In this document: in pieces, positions 51,162 through 60,155 of the stretch | Layout: each line of letters opens with the position of its first letter | How positions within the stretch are numbered: the stretch's first letter is position 1 | Source of the DNA: Pseudomonadota bacterium | GTDB taxonomy: Bacteria > Bdellovibrionota > UBA1018 | Assembly: GCA_027485695.1 (NCBI GenBank) | Contig: JAIXQO010000002.1 | Span: forward strand, 749,212-813,211 | Length of the DNA stretch: 64,000 bases | Direction of reading: 5' to 3' | The notes under the pieces: generated by a model | Seen by the model: the letters and a program-made list of their open reading frames with translations, nothing else | The model's database searches: none | What the model was told of the DNA's origin: nothing | Program-made: the position numbers and the translations under genes

Positions 51162-52697
51162 TTATTTCTTTTCCACGCTTCGATTCAAAACACGGTGACT
51201 ACGATTCAAGATCTCCCAGAGCAACTGGTCAGAAGCGAGCTTCTCTTCGCGATCTTGGTAGAGTTTCTCGGCAAATCGCCGATGAGCGGCCGGATCAGTG
51301 ATCGAGCGCGCGTGCTGCCCCCAATCCGACCCAACCAGCTGTGCATAGCGGCCCATTCGTTCGACGTAATGATTGACCTTGTCTTTGGCGAGGTAGAAAT
51401 CTTTGAGCTCTTTTTCAGCAAGAACCTTGGATAACTCGGCAAGCGTTCCTGCCGCAGCCACGGATTTTGCGAAGACCGGTGCGTTGGGAATCACGGAGTT
51501 GATTCGCGCGCGATCCGCGTCTGTTGCCGTTTTGGACTCCTTGATTTCGTTTGCGAAATCCAAGGAGAGCAGCGTACCGCGATAGATCCCCTCCACCGAA
51601 GCGCCCTGCAGAAGCGAAGACAATAGACCTTGTCGAGCTTCGGCCGACGGCCCGGTCGACTCCACGTAGAGCACCGAAAAAATCTCGTTCGCATAGAAGG
51701 CGGCTTCGCCTTGCGCGAGCTGCGCGAGTTTTTTGATTTGAGCGGTCGTAGTCGGTACGGGTGATACGACGGGTGCCGGTTTTTGCAACCTCGTGCAACC
51801 CACGAGACCTGTCATTGCAGCGATGATCAAGAGCGGTCGGCCGAGAGCCTCGGGCGCCTTGGACTTACCAATGAATCCAGCCAATACCAGAACCGTCACG
51901 ATATAAGGCAGAATCTGGATGAATTGAACCGGAAGCGGTCCACCACCGAAAAGTGGCACTCCCTGAAGTCGAATCTGAAGCGCATCGGTCAGCCCGAAAA
52001 ACAAACAGGCGATCAGAGTCGGGACCGGACGCCATTTACCGAAGATCAGCGCCGCAAGCGCCATGAATCCCCGTCCCGCCGTCATGCCTTTGGAAAAAGA
52101 CGATGACAAGAACAACGACAGACTCGCGCCGCCGATGCCCGCGAGAACACCGCTCAATACGACTGCAGTGATTCTCGTGCGCACGACCGAGATACCCGAG
52201 GTGGAGAGCGCCTCGGGATGCTCGCCTGCGAATTGGAGCCAGAGTCCACCACGCGTGTACTTGAGAGCGAGCGAAATAATGGCGACGCAGAGGAATGCGA
52301 AAACCATCAGCTCAGATCCGAAACGATCCGTCATCTCCAGGCTCGGCGTCGCTCCACCGGAATCAAACAAATTTTTGGTCAGCAGCGGCGTCAGGCCAAA
52401 CGCGAGGAAATTCATCGCCGTACCGGCGACGATCTGATCGCTCTTGAGTTTGACAACGAAGATTGCGTAGATCAGCGCGAAAACAGAAGTGGTGCCGATT
52501 GCGAACAGGAGCCCAATCCACGGCGAATGATAGATAGCCGCCGCCGATGCGCCCGAGAACGCTCCAATGAGCAGAAATCCTTCGAGCCCCAAATGCACGA
52601 CGCCGGAGCGCTCGGAGAGTAGCCCCCCCATCGCAGCGAAAATGAGCGGTGTCGACACTCGAAGCGTCGATAACAAGAGTCCTAGGAGCGCTTCCAT
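51162..52697 (-). CDS. Nucleoside ABC permease fused to a lipoprotein-like domain
   Basis: About residues 1-295 are a BmpD/NupQ-type permease: LRVSTPLIFAAMGGLLSERSGVVHLGLEGFLL, SDQIVAGTAMNFLAFGLT, AGIGGASLSL, GRGFMALAALIFGKW. In the same frame follows RPLLIIAAMTGLVGC, which looks like a lipoprotein signal with lipobox (Cys about 301), then a Pro/Thr linker and about 190 helical residues of unknown function. No internal start with a ribosome site is apparent, so it reads as a true fusion. The track starts at 52742; the ATG at 52697 (MEALLGLLLS) has GGAGG 6 bases upstream and is used here. It overlaps the first permease gene by 16 bases. Confidence 0.85.
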   Translation of the reverse strand: MEALLGLLLSTLRVSTPLIFAAMGGLLSERSGVVHLGLEGFLLIGAFSGASAAAIYHSPWIGLLFAIGTTSVFALIYAIFVVKLKSDQIVAGTAMNFLAFGLTPLLTKNLFDSGGATPSLEMTDRFGSELMVFAFLCVAIISLALKYTRGGLWLQFAGEHPEALSTSGISVVRTRITAVVLSGVLAGIGGASLSLFLSSSFSKGMTAGRGFMALAALIFGKWRPVPTLIACLFFGLTDALQIRLQGVPLFGGGPLPVQFIQILPYIVTVLVLAGFIGKSKAPEALGRPLLIIAAMTGLVGCTRLQKPAPVVSPVPTTTAQIKKLAQLAQGEAAFYANEIFSVLYVESTGPSAEARQGLLSSLLQGASVEGIYRGTLLSLDFANEIKESKTATDADRARINSVIPNAPVFAKSVAAAGTLAELSKVLAEKELKDFYLAKDKVNHYVERMGRYAQLVGSDWGQHARSITDPAAHRRFAEKLYQDREEKLASDQLLWEILNRSHRVLNRSVEKK

Positions 52698-53755
52698 TCG
52701 GCGCCTCCGATCCATTTCTTGAGCCATGAATTCCAGATCCAAGAGCAGCTGACCGAGAGAATGATCAGCGCCTGGAGGACTTGAGAGAAATCACGAGTGA
52801 CTTTTTCGGTCTCGACGTCGAGGTCAGTCGTACCTTTTTGAAGCGCGCCGAAAAGGAACGCCGCCAGCAATACTCCTGTCGGACGTTTACGACCGAGTAG
52901 CGCAACGGCGATCCCGAGGAATCCCAGATCAGCCGAAAACCCCATGCGAAACTTACCGGCGCTGCCGAGTACTTCGTTTACACCTGCCATCGCCGCGAGT
53001 GCACCTGCGAGCGTCATGGCGATGATCTGCGCATGGTCCGAACGGATCCCATGTTGTCGAGCAGCCACGGGGTTCTCACCCACCGCTCGAATGGAATAGC
53101 CGGCCTTAGTCTTCCAAAGAAATATCCAAGCTCCGACGACCGCAAGAATCGCCAAGATGAAAGCGACGTTCAGCGGAGTATCACCGAAGGTCGTGAAACG
53201 AGTCAGCATGTATTGTGCTGGGATCGAGGCTGTCTCCGGATTCTGATTCTCCGTGCTCTTGAACCAATCGAGCGTCAGGTAACTCGTCAGTCCCGCCGCG
53301 ATGAAGTTCAGCATGATCGTCAGGATGACTTCGTGCGAACCGCGCTTGGCGCGTAAATAACCCGGGATAAAACCCCAGATGCCGCCCAAAACCAAGGCAC
53401 CCAAAATACAAGCGGTCGAGCCCAGTACGGGCGAGAGTTCCGGGAGTTTAAGACCGACGATGACGGCCCCCATCGCTCCCCAAAGGAGCTGGCCCTCGCC
53501 GCCGATATTGAACAGTCCTGCACGTAACGCCATCATCACGGAGAGACCCGAGAAAATGAGTGGCGTCGTGTAGTAGAGCGTCCAGCCAAAATCTTCGCGA
53601 GAGCCGAATGCGCTTTTAAAAAGAACTTTTGCGACGACGATCGGAGAATCGCCAATGAGGGCCACGGCCAAGAGCGCGGCTGCGATCCCGAACACGACTG
53701 AGATCACCGACTCGAATACCTGAACGGTTCGTCGTCTTGCGGAGTCTCTACTCAT
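52682..53755 (-). CDS. Nucleoside ABC transporter permease (NupP/YufP type)
   Basis: 357 residues with about ten hydrophobic segments. Family landmarks: TTPLIFSGLSVMMALRAGLFNIGGEGQ, GFIPGYLRAKRGSHEVILTIMLNFIA, YSIRAVGENPVAARQHGI and LGFLGIAVALLGRKRPTG. Partner permease of the next gene and the two-domain ATPase. The start overlaps the ATPase stop as ATGA. Together with the BMP protein it forms an importer expected to take up nucleosides or similar compounds. Confidence 0.93.
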   Translation of the reverse strand: MSRDSARRRTVQVFESVISVVFGIAAALLAVALIGDSPIVVAKVLFKSAFGSREDFGWTLYYTTPLIFSGLSVMMALRAGLFNIGGEGQLLWGAMGAVIVGLKLPELSPVLGSTACILGALVLGGIWGFIPGYLRAKRGSHEVILTIMLNFIAAGLTSYLTLDWFKSTENQNPETASIPAQYMLTRFTTFGDTPLNVAFILAILAVVGAWIFLWKTKAGYSIRAVGENPVAARQHGIRSDHAQIIAMTLAGALAAMAGVNEVLGSAGKFRMGFSADLGFLGIAVALLGRKRPTGVLLAAFLFGALQKGTTDLDVETEKVTRDFSQVLQALIILSVSCSWIWNSWLKKWIGGAEWKRS

Positions 53756-55278
53756 TTCGCGCCTCCCATATACTCGCCCAGTACGCGCTCGTTCGCGGTT
53801 TCACGCGAAAACTCGCCCGCGATCCGCCCTTCGTAAAACACGAGGATGCGATCTGAGAGCGCGAGCACCTCATCGAGTTCAGAGGATACGAGCAAAATCG
53901 CCATTCCGTCGTTGCGGGCGGCAATCAGTTTCTCATGGATTTTCTCGATCGCGCCGATATCCACGCCGCGAGTCGGTTGGCCGGCAATCAAGAATTTCGG
54001 TTTTTTCTCGAGCTCGCGCGCGATCACGAGTTTCTGTTGATTACCGCCCGAAAAATGTCGGAGGTGGAGCTCCGGTGCGCGCGGACGCACGTCGTTCGCT
54101 TCCATGCGTTCGGCCACCGTCTGGTGCAAACGCGGAGACTCGATGAATCCGTTTTTGGTAAACGAGTCGATCTGTCCGAGCATGAAATTCTCGTAGCAGT
54201 CTTGCGAAAGCAGCACCGCCTCACGATGGCGATCTTGCGGGATGCAGCTAATTGCCAGATCCAAGATATCTCGAGTACGAAGAGACTGGATCTCCCGACC
54301 TTCGAAACGGATCTTGCCGCTCGATTGAACCGTTTGACGCCAGAAAAGTTGCAGCAAACTTTGAACGAGTTCGTTCTGTCCGTTGCCTTCGACCCCGGCG
54401 ATGCCGACGATCTCGCCCGAGTTCACTTTGAAATTTAGTTTTTCGAGCTTCTTCGTGCCATCGAGTGAGAGTGACCAATCGGACACTTCGAGCACGGGTT
54501 TCGTTTGAGTGACCGTCTTTCGTTCGAACTTGCTCTCGATCGCGCGTCCCACCATCATCGACGCGATCTCAGATGCCGACGTATTCGCCGTATCGAGTTC
54601 TCCGCTCACGCGGCCGGCGCGAAACACGGTGATGCGATCGGTGTACTTCATCACCTCGCGAAGCTTGTGCGTGATCAAGAGGATCGTTTTGCCTTCGTCC
54701 TTGAGGCGGCGAAGGTTCTCAAACAAGAAATCGACCTCCGGAGGCGTCAGCACTGCGGTGGGCTCGTCGAGGATCAGGATTTCCGCGCGACGATAGAGCG
54801 CCTTCAAGATCTCGATCCGTTGTTGCACGCCGACCGGGAGTGATTCGACTTGTGCATCGAGATCTACTTCGAGTCCGTAACGTTTGGCGAGTTCTCGGAT
54901 GTCTTTTCTAGCGGCTTCGCGGTCGATGAATCCAAAACGATTCCGAGGTTCCACTCCTAAGATGATGTTCTCCAGCACCGTATGCGGATGCGAGAGCATG
55001 AAATGTTGGTGAACCATTCCGATGTGCCAAGCAATGGCGTCGAGCGGAGAACGGAACTGGGCGGTTTGACCATTCACTCGGATCTCGCCGGAATCGGCGC
55101 GATAGAGACCGTAGAGGAGTTTCATGGCCGTCGATTTGCCGGCACCGTTCTCACCCACAATTCCGTGGATGGAGCCTTTTCTCACCTGAAAAGAGAGTTG
55201 ATCACTCGCTCGGACCGAGCCGAACGACTTACAGACCGAACGAAACTCGACTACAAAGCTAGTGTCTAAAACGCTCAT
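53752..55278 (-). CDS. Nucleoside ABC transporter ATPase, two NBDs (NupO/YufO type)
   Basis: 508 residues with two ATPase domains in tandem, as in sugar and nucleoside importers. First domain: Walker A GENGAGKST, LPVGVQQRIEIL in place of LSGGQ, Walker B LILDEPTAVLTPPE. Second domain: GVEGNGQNEL as the degenerate Walker A, FSGGNQQKLVIARELE as signature and FLIAGQPTRGVDIGA in the Walker B place. This asymmetry is normal for the family. GTG/ATG choice is not an issue; the ATG at 55278 lies 39 bases after the BMP stop. Confidence 0.94.
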   Translation of the reverse strand: MSVLDTSFVVEFRSVCKSFGSVRASDQLSFQVRKGSIHGIVGENGAGKSTAMKLLYGLYRADSGEIRVNGQTAQFRSPLDAIAWHIGMVHQHFMLSHPHTVLENIILGVEPRNRFGFIDREAARKDIRELAKRYGLEVDLDAQVESLPVGVQQRIEILKALYRRAEILILDEPTAVLTPPEVDFLFENLRRLKDEGKTILLITHKLREVMKYTDRITVFRAGRVSGELDTANTSASEIASMMVGRAIESKFERKTVTQTKPVLEVSDWSLSLDGTKKLEKLNFKVNSGEIVGIAGVEGNGQNELVQSLLQLFWRQTVQSSGKIRFEGREIQSLRTRDILDLAISCIPQDRHREAVLLSQDCYENFMLGQIDSFTKNGFIESPRLHQTVAERMEANDVRPRAPELHLRHFSGGNQQKLVIARELEKKPKFLIAGQPTRGVDIGAIEKIHEKLIAARNDGMAILLVSSELDEVLALSDRILVFYEGRIAGEFSRETANERVLGEYMGGAK

Positions 55279-55317
55279 GACCTCAGCGGGATCCTAACTT
55301 GTCCGATGGCTCTCGAA

Positions 55318-56307
55318 CTACTTTTTGTTCGTGTAGTAGTCAGGGACTTGGATCTTGCCCGAGATGATATCGGCCTTGATTGCGTCCACTTTGGATTTGA
55401 TGTCGCTCGTAATCAGCGCCTGGTTGTTCGAATCGATTGCCCAATCGATGCCTTGGTCTTTGAGACCAAAACGAGTGGTACCGTTCTTAAACGAGCCGTT
55501 CTTGATCGCTTCGATCGAAGCAAATACCGCACGATCCACGCGTTTGAGCATGGAGGTCAGCACGCGACCGGGTTTCACCCAGTTTTGGTTCGAGTCGACG
55601 CCGATAGCGAAAATCTTTTTCTCTTCGACGGCGTCGAACACGCCGGCACCCGAGGCACCCGAGGCGTGGAAAATCACATCAGCCTTGGATGAGATCTGCG
55701 CGAGTGCGAGTTCTTTGGCGCGGGGAGGATTGTGCCAAGCATCGCCGGTCACGCCGACGTAGTTCGAGATGACCTTGGCTTTTGGGTTCACTTTTTTCAC
55801 GCCAGCCTGATAGCCCATTTCGAAACGGCGAATGAGCGGGATATCCATGCCGCCGATGAAACCGACGACGCCGGTTTTCGAGGCAAGAGCAGCGACCGCG
55901 CCCACGAGGTAGGAACCTTCGTGCTCCTGAAAAAGCGCGTTCTGAACGTTCGGCGCCGTAACCTCGGCATCCACGAGGAGGTATTTCTTATTCGGAAACT
56001 GGGCAGAGACTTTTTTTACTGCGTCGGCTTGGCTCACACCGATCGAGATGATGAGGTCGAAATCTTTTTTGGAGAAGTTCTTGAGCAGGTTCTCAAACGC
56101 GTTGTCGTCCGAGGCTTCGACGTACTTGATCGAGGCGCCGAGTTTGTCTTTGGCTTCCATCGCGCCTTGATAGGCCGAAGCGTTAAAAGACTTGTCGTCC
56201 TTGCCTCCCTTGTCGAAAACCAAAGCCACCTTAGGGCCTGCAGCTTGCGCGGCAGCAATCAGAAGGAGCGGGAGGAAAAACGTGACGGCGCGAAAAGCTC
56301 TCGGCAT
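55318..56307 (-). CDS. BMP-family nucleoside-binding periplasmic protein
   Basis: 329 residues from the ATG at 56307, which has AGAGG 6 bases upstream and gives a signal peptide MPRAFRAVTFFLPLLLIAAAQA; the track start at 56388 adds an implausible leader. Mature features: VALVFDKGGKDDKSFNASAYQGA (usual GGxxDxSFN), GSYLVGAVAALASKTGVVGFIGGMDIPLIRRFEMGYQAG, DVIFHASGASGAGVFDA and IGVDSNQNW. There is no lipobox Cys, so it should be a free periplasmic binding protein. First gene of the importer operon and probably of the 10-kb unit downstream. Confidence 0.93.
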   Translation of the reverse strand: MPRAFRAVTFFLPLLLIAAAQAAGPKVALVFDKGGKDDKSFNASAYQGAMEAKDKLGASIKYVEASDDNAFENLLKNFSKKDFDLIISIGVSQADAVKKVSAQFPNKKYLLVDAEVTAPNVQNALFQEHEGSYLVGAVAALASKTGVVGFIGGMDIPLIRRFEMGYQAGVKKVNPKAKVISNYVGVTGDAWHNPPRAKELALAQISSKADVIFHASGASGAGVFDAVEEKKIFAIGVDSNQNWVKPGRVLTSMLKRVDRAVFASIEAIKNGSFKNGTTRFGLKDQGIDWAIDSNNQALITSDIKSKVDAIKADIISGKIQVPDYYTNKK

Positions 56308-56533
56308 GGGATACCTCTTTATAAATGAGCGGTCGGAATGCTTTAAAAAATGCGTCAGCCCGGGTGAAATGTCACCCTTTTTTCTCAAGATTTCAGAGAC
56401 TTTGGTCTAAATTGTGGAACGAACGATGCCCCACCAGACGAACGATTTCCCACTGAGCTGAGCGGGCGTCAAAAAACCATCATCCTATCCAGATTAAAAT
56501 TCCATTAACCTCTTAAGTCGAGGAATGGAATCC

Positions 56534-58435
56534 ATGAAACTACACCGACTATTGATCGTTGGCCTCACTCTCTCTGGGTTTTCGGCTTGCTCGCGCCCCG
56601 TCTCTGCTCCCGATGCGCCCCCCCGTTCCCCCCTGACGGAAACTCACGCGAGGAACGATAGTCCGACCGAGGCCTCCCGCTCATTTGAGGCCGCCATTTC
56701 CCAATTCAACCAGGTCCGACGTACCCCGAGTGATACTCGCGCCCGCGCACTCGAAGCCCGTCAGATGATTCAAAACGAAGCAAATCTCCTCCAAGACCTG
56801 GACGGGTGGAACGCGATGAGCGATGACACCTTGGAAACAGTTTTTGACGATACCGTACACAGTTCGCACACCCGCGCCGACATCCGCAAAGCCCTCCGCA
56901 AATCCCTCCACTGCGGAAATCAGAAATGCGAAGCCGACATCGGCGAAACCAACGTCTCCTGCCCACTCGACTGCGGTCGTCTCCCGATCTCGGGCTATAA
57001 TATGGGAACGCAGTGCCGAAACGTACAGAACGTTTTTGAGCCAAAAAGCCTAGAAGAAATGAAAGCCGTTCTCCGCGACCTCAAGAGCCGCGGCGCTAAG
57101 AAAATCCGTTTCGTCGGCAGCCGCCACTCCGCAAGCTCCCTCATCTGCACTGAGGAGTACGCAGTCGTGACCAAAGGCTTGAACCGCGTCCTGAAATTGA
57201 ACGAAGATGAGAAAAACCCTTGGGTCGAGATCGAATCCGGAGCTCAACTCGGCGAAGTCTGGGACTACCTCGATCGCCACGGCTATACGTTGGGCTACGG
57301 CTATCCGTTCCTAAGAGCGGCCACGCTTGCAGGTATGACCGCCACTGGGTCGCACGGCAGTTTCCGGGGCGAATACGGCGTTTCATCACAAAACATCCAG
57401 GAAATGACCTTCCTCGACCTCGACGGAAACGAGAAAACCTTAAAGCCGGCCGACGGCGACAAATTCAAAGCCGCCCTCGTTCACCTCGGAAACATGGGCT
57501 ACGTCTATAAACTGCGCGTCCGCATCGAGCGAGATTTCAACTTGCGTGCGACCATGAATGAAATCGATGGCCCAGGATTCCTAGACCGCGAGAATAAGAA
57601 GATCAACTGGGGCGAGCTCTGCGAATTCCATACGGTCGCCTGGTTTTTCGGTCCGACGAAAAAAGCGATCCGCATCTGTTTCAACCGCACAACGGATGCG
57701 GCCGAGCACGGCGCCGAGAACGTCATGCTGGTGCACGATGTCTCCGGTTTCCGCGGCAAAGCCGCCAAATACCTCATGCACTACGGGAAAACTCACCCTT
57801 CTTACATGTGCAAGGTCTCGGACTTGCGCGTGAAACAAGTGCTCAATGACTCGGTTTTCGTCAAAGGCGTCTCCAAGAGCGGCGGCGAAGAGCGAGCTTT
57901 CACCGTCGTCGGTAAATCTTCCAAGATTTTCTTGAGTCGGCACATCGAGAACACAAACCCGCTTTTCAATATCCATGACCTCTCATTTGCGATCGAAGAA
58001 AGCCGCACTTACGAGGCGCTCAATTTCATCCAGGAGTTCTCAGATAAAAACAAACTCTGTTTACCAATGACAGGCGTGATGCTGCGGTTTGCGGAATCGA
58101 ACGGTTCGAGTTTTCTCTCCCACGTCGAGCAAAACGGCCCTAAAAAACGCTACATCATGGCGGATTTTTTTGAGTACCGGTATTTCAACATGGATCAGAA
58201 CATCCAAGACGACCTGAACAAGCTCCGCATAGAGATGTTCAAGACGCTCATCAGCAAGTACCGCGCGGTCCCGCATTCCGCCAAAAACGACGACTGGATT
58301 TTCCAGTACGCTATCGACCAGGGGATCTATAACCGGGATCATTACACGCGCTACTTCAAGGCGCGGGATGAGTTTGATCCGAAATCGCTCTATATCAACC
58401 AGTACTTCGAAAAGTTCAGAAACGTGGCTCGCTAA
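56534..58435 (+). CDS. FAD-binding aldonolactone-oxidase-like lipoprotein
   Basis: 633 residues from the ATG at 56534 (GAGGA 9 bases upstream; the ATG at 56525 is too close to it). Lipoprotein signal MKLHRLLIVGLTLSGFSAC. About residues 125-150 hold CGNQKCEADIGETNVSCPLDCG, a motif like the CGDGxCxxxENxxxCPxDCG found in many secreted proteins. The FAD-binding domain follows: IRFVGSRHSASS (the His position that carries covalent FAD in some relatives), TKGLNRVLKLNE, AGMTATGSHGS. The C-terminal ALO-type domain ends DEFDPKSLYINQYFEKF. It likely oxidises a sugar lactone or polyol at the cell surface or periplasm. Strong terminator follows. Confidence 0.82.
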   Translation: MKLHRLLIVGLTLSGFSACSRPVSAPDAPPRSPLTETHARNDSPTEASRSFEAAISQFNQVRRTPSDTRARALEARQMIQNEANLLQDLDGWNAMSDDTLETVFDDTVHSSHTRADIRKALRKSLHCGNQKCEADIGETNVSCPLDCGRLPISGYNMGTQCRNVQNVFEPKSLEEMKAVLRDLKSRGAKKIRFVGSRHSASSLICTEEYAVVTKGLNRVLKLNEDEKNPWVEIESGAQLGEVWDYLDRHGYTLGYGYPFLRAATLAGMTATGSHGSFRGEYGVSSQNIQEMTFLDLDGNEKTLKPADGDKFKAALVHLGNMGYVYKLRVRIERDFNLRATMNEIDGPGFLDRENKKINWGELCEFHTVAWFFGPTKKAIRICFNRTTDAAEHGAENVMLVHDVSGFRGKAAKYLMHYGKTHPSYMCKVSDLRVKQVLNDSVFVKGVSKSGGEERAFTVVGKSSKIFLSRHIENTNPLFNIHDLSFAIEESRTYEALNFIQEFSDKNKLCLPMTGVMLRFAESNGSSFLSHVEQNGPKKRYIMADFFEYRYFNMDQNIQDDLNKLRIEMFKTLISKYRAVPHSAKNDDWIFQYAIDQGIYNRDHYTRYFKARDEFDPKSLYINQYFEKFRNVAR

Positions 58436-58462
58436 CCGCCGCCTCGAAATATTGCACAAAAA

Positions 58463-58500
58463 AAGGCCCTTTTCCCGACCGGAAAAGGGCCTTCTTATTT
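58463..58500 (+). terminator. Intrinsic terminator after the FAD oxidase gene
   Basis: AAGGCCCTTTTCC and GGAAAAGGGCCTT, perfect 13-base arms around CGACC, flanked by A-run and T-rich sequence on either side. It can serve both this gene and the convergent repeat-protein gene. Confidence 0.93.
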
Positions 58501-58521
58501 CCTAAATCTACGTTCGAACGA

Positions 58522-59043
58522 CTATGGATAGATCGCTTCTGGTCCCAGATCCGGATCCACTTCGGCGCAAGGATAGACCGATACACGTGGTGCATCGACG
58601 TAACCCGAGTACGTCAGGACTTGTCCGTTCTTGTGATAAGTGGTCGCACGTTGGGTTTTGTTCGCATAGGTCATGACCGTGCCGTTATCGTAGTACACAG
58701 TCGAACCGACTCGGCCTGCGGCGTAAGTAAACACGTTTCCATTGGAGTGGTACCAAGTAGCTCCTTCGGTCCCCACAGAATAAGCGAGCACATTGCCGTT
58801 GTCGTAATACCAGGTGGAACCCTGGGTACCAGCTGCGTACGTCGCTACATTGCCATTCTTGTGATACCAGGTCGCTCCGACCGTGCCGGCCGAATACGTG
58901 AACACTTGGCCGTTCGAGTAGTAAATCGCCGAACCACTCGCGCGCTGAGCGAGACGGCAGAGGCGGTTGAATTCACCGGCGCTCGCATTCGAAACTGAAC
59001 CCACCACGAAAATCGCAGCCAAAATGCCCATGAAAGCCTTCAT
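58522..59043 (-). CDS. Secreted protein of six 19-residue YxxNG repeats
   Basis: 173 residues from the ATG at 59043, which has AGGAGG just upstream; signal peptide MKAFMGILAAIFVVGSVSNASA. The mature protein is almost entirely repeats of 19 residues: G-(A/S)-T-W-Y-(H/Y)-x-NG-x-V-x-TY-(A/S)-AGT-x. They alternate strictly between a YY and a YH form (IYYSNG, WYHKNG, WYYDNG, WYHSNG, VYYDNG, TYHKNG), so the true unit may be 38 residues. The pattern recalls MORN or YwqK-like beta-hairpin repeats. A short tail with PCAEVDPDLG follows; a Cys at each end may form a disulfide. Function unknown; a surface or binding protein is plausible. Confidence 0.78.
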   Translation of the reverse strand: MKAFMGILAAIFVVGSVSNASAGEFNRLCRLAQRASGSAIYYSNGQVFTYSAGTVGATWYHKNGNVATYAAGTQGSTWYYDNGNVLAYSVGTEGATWYHSNGNVFTYAAGRVGSTVYYDNGTVMTYANKTQRATTYHKNGQVLTYSGYVDAPRVSVYPCAEVDPDLGPEAIYP

Positions 59044-59111
59044 AAAACCTCCTGAAGAAATCATATTTGGAGGCCGTTTAACGAAGCGCACCGCGAGAGT
59101 CAACTCTCGAC

Positions 59112-59148
59112 TGACAAAAATAAAAGCCCGAAGCGAAACACTTCGGGC
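59112..59148 (-). terminator. Intrinsic terminator after the 2-oxoglutarate oxygenase gene
   Basis: GCCCGAAG and CTTCGGGC arms around 7 bases; on the minus strand it is followed by TTTTATTTTTGT. It separates the oxygenase gene from the repeat-protein gene. Confidence 0.88.
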
Positions 59149-59179
59149 TCATACAAAAAGTAAAAAATAAAATCGAAGA

Positions 59180-60046
59180 CTAAGACTTCGACGCCTTGGT
59201 TTCGCCGGCCTTGAGGAGGCCGATTTCACGGAGGCGCTCATCGAGATAAGTGCCAGCCGTGTGTTTTTCCGAGAGACGAATGTCCGCACGTGGATGCAGG
59301 AAAAGTGGCATCGAGTAGCGCGGCATCCGAGACTCCGGTCCGCGAGGGTTCATCACCCGGTGGGTGGTCGAAATGTAGTAACCACCCGATGCTTCCTGAA
59401 GCATGTCGCCTGCATTGATTGCCAGGTCGCCTGGGTTGCACTCGACTTGGTGCCAGTTGCCTTCCAGATCGCGAACTTCGAGGCCAGGCGCGCTTGCGGC
59501 TGGGAGAATCGTGATGAGATTGATGTCTTCATGAGCGGCCGCGCGGATGGCGCCTTCTTCTTCTTCACCGGTCAGTGGTGGATAGTGAATCGGACGCAGG
59601 AGCGTTTCTTTGGATCCTTGGATCATATCGGTGAGCGGCACCGAGAATTTGGAGCGCACGGAGTCCGGAGTATTGTTCTGAATCCAGCCCAGGAGTTCGA
59701 CGGCGAAATCAGTCATCTGTCCATAGAGCTGTTTAGTGCGAGGGCCGACCGAAGCGGGAACCGGAGTCTCCGTAAATAAGTGATAGAACTCTTTCAGGTC
59801 TTTGATCTTACTGTCCTTGGCGTTTTCGCTCTTGAACGGGAAATAACCGGCCTGAGTTTTCGGGTCAAAACGGTCATTCATTTTATCCGATGACGCAAAG
59901 TAGTTCTTCCAGTCATTAAACACATCCCCAATCAACGATTGCGGCAGGGGGTGGTTGCGAATCACCGCGAAACCGGTACGCTTAAGTGACTCGGCAAACT
60001 GGGCTGGGGCTTCAGGATTTCGATAATCAACCGTGAGTACTTTCAT
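59180..60046 (-). CDS. Fe(II)/2-oxoglutarate oxygenase, isopenicillin-N-synthase family
   Basis: 288 residues, soluble. The N-terminal DIOX_N part (GFAVIRNHPLPQSLI) is followed by the jelly-roll core with the iron ligands AAHEDINLITILPA (H-x-D) and STTHRVMNP (second His), and the 2-oxoglutarate Arg in SRMPRYSMPLFLHP (R-x-S). GLEVRDLEGNWHQVECNPGDLAINAGDMLQ is typical of the family. Bacterial members hydroxylate, desaturate or cyclise varied metabolites; the substrate cannot be named. No cofactor or pathway gene adjoins it. The ATG lies in the arm of an inverted repeat and has no Shine-Dalgarno sequence, suggesting special control. Confidence 0.9.
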   Translation of the reverse strand: MKVLTVDYRNPEAPAQFAESLKRTGFAVIRNHPLPQSLIGDVFNDWKNYFASSDKMNDRFDPKTQAGYFPFKSENAKDSKIKDLKEFYHLFTETPVPASVGPRTKQLYGQMTDFAVELLGWIQNNTPDSVRSKFSVPLTDMIQGSKETLLRPIHYPPLTGEEEEGAIRAAAHEDINLITILPAASAPGLEVRDLEGNWHQVECNPGDLAINAGDMLQEASGGYYISTTHRVMNPRGPESRMPRYSMPLFLHPRADIRLSEKHTAGTYLDERLREIGLLKAGETKASKS

Positions 60047-60072
60047 ACAAAAAGGTTTAGCCCTTTTGTATG
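60044..60072 (-). promoter_or_regulatory. Inverted repeat containing the start codon of the oxygenase gene
   Basis: CATACAAAAAGG, 5 bases, CCCTTTTGTATG: 12-base arms with one mismatch. The ATG is the last part of one arm. In RNA it could hide the start codon; as DNA it could be an operator. Confidence 0.6.
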
Positions 60073-60155
60073 AATCTAACCATTAAATAAATAAAGGTGT
60101 TTATTACGGCTTGTTATCTATTAAACGCATACACACACCCCTTTGGAGCTCTAAT

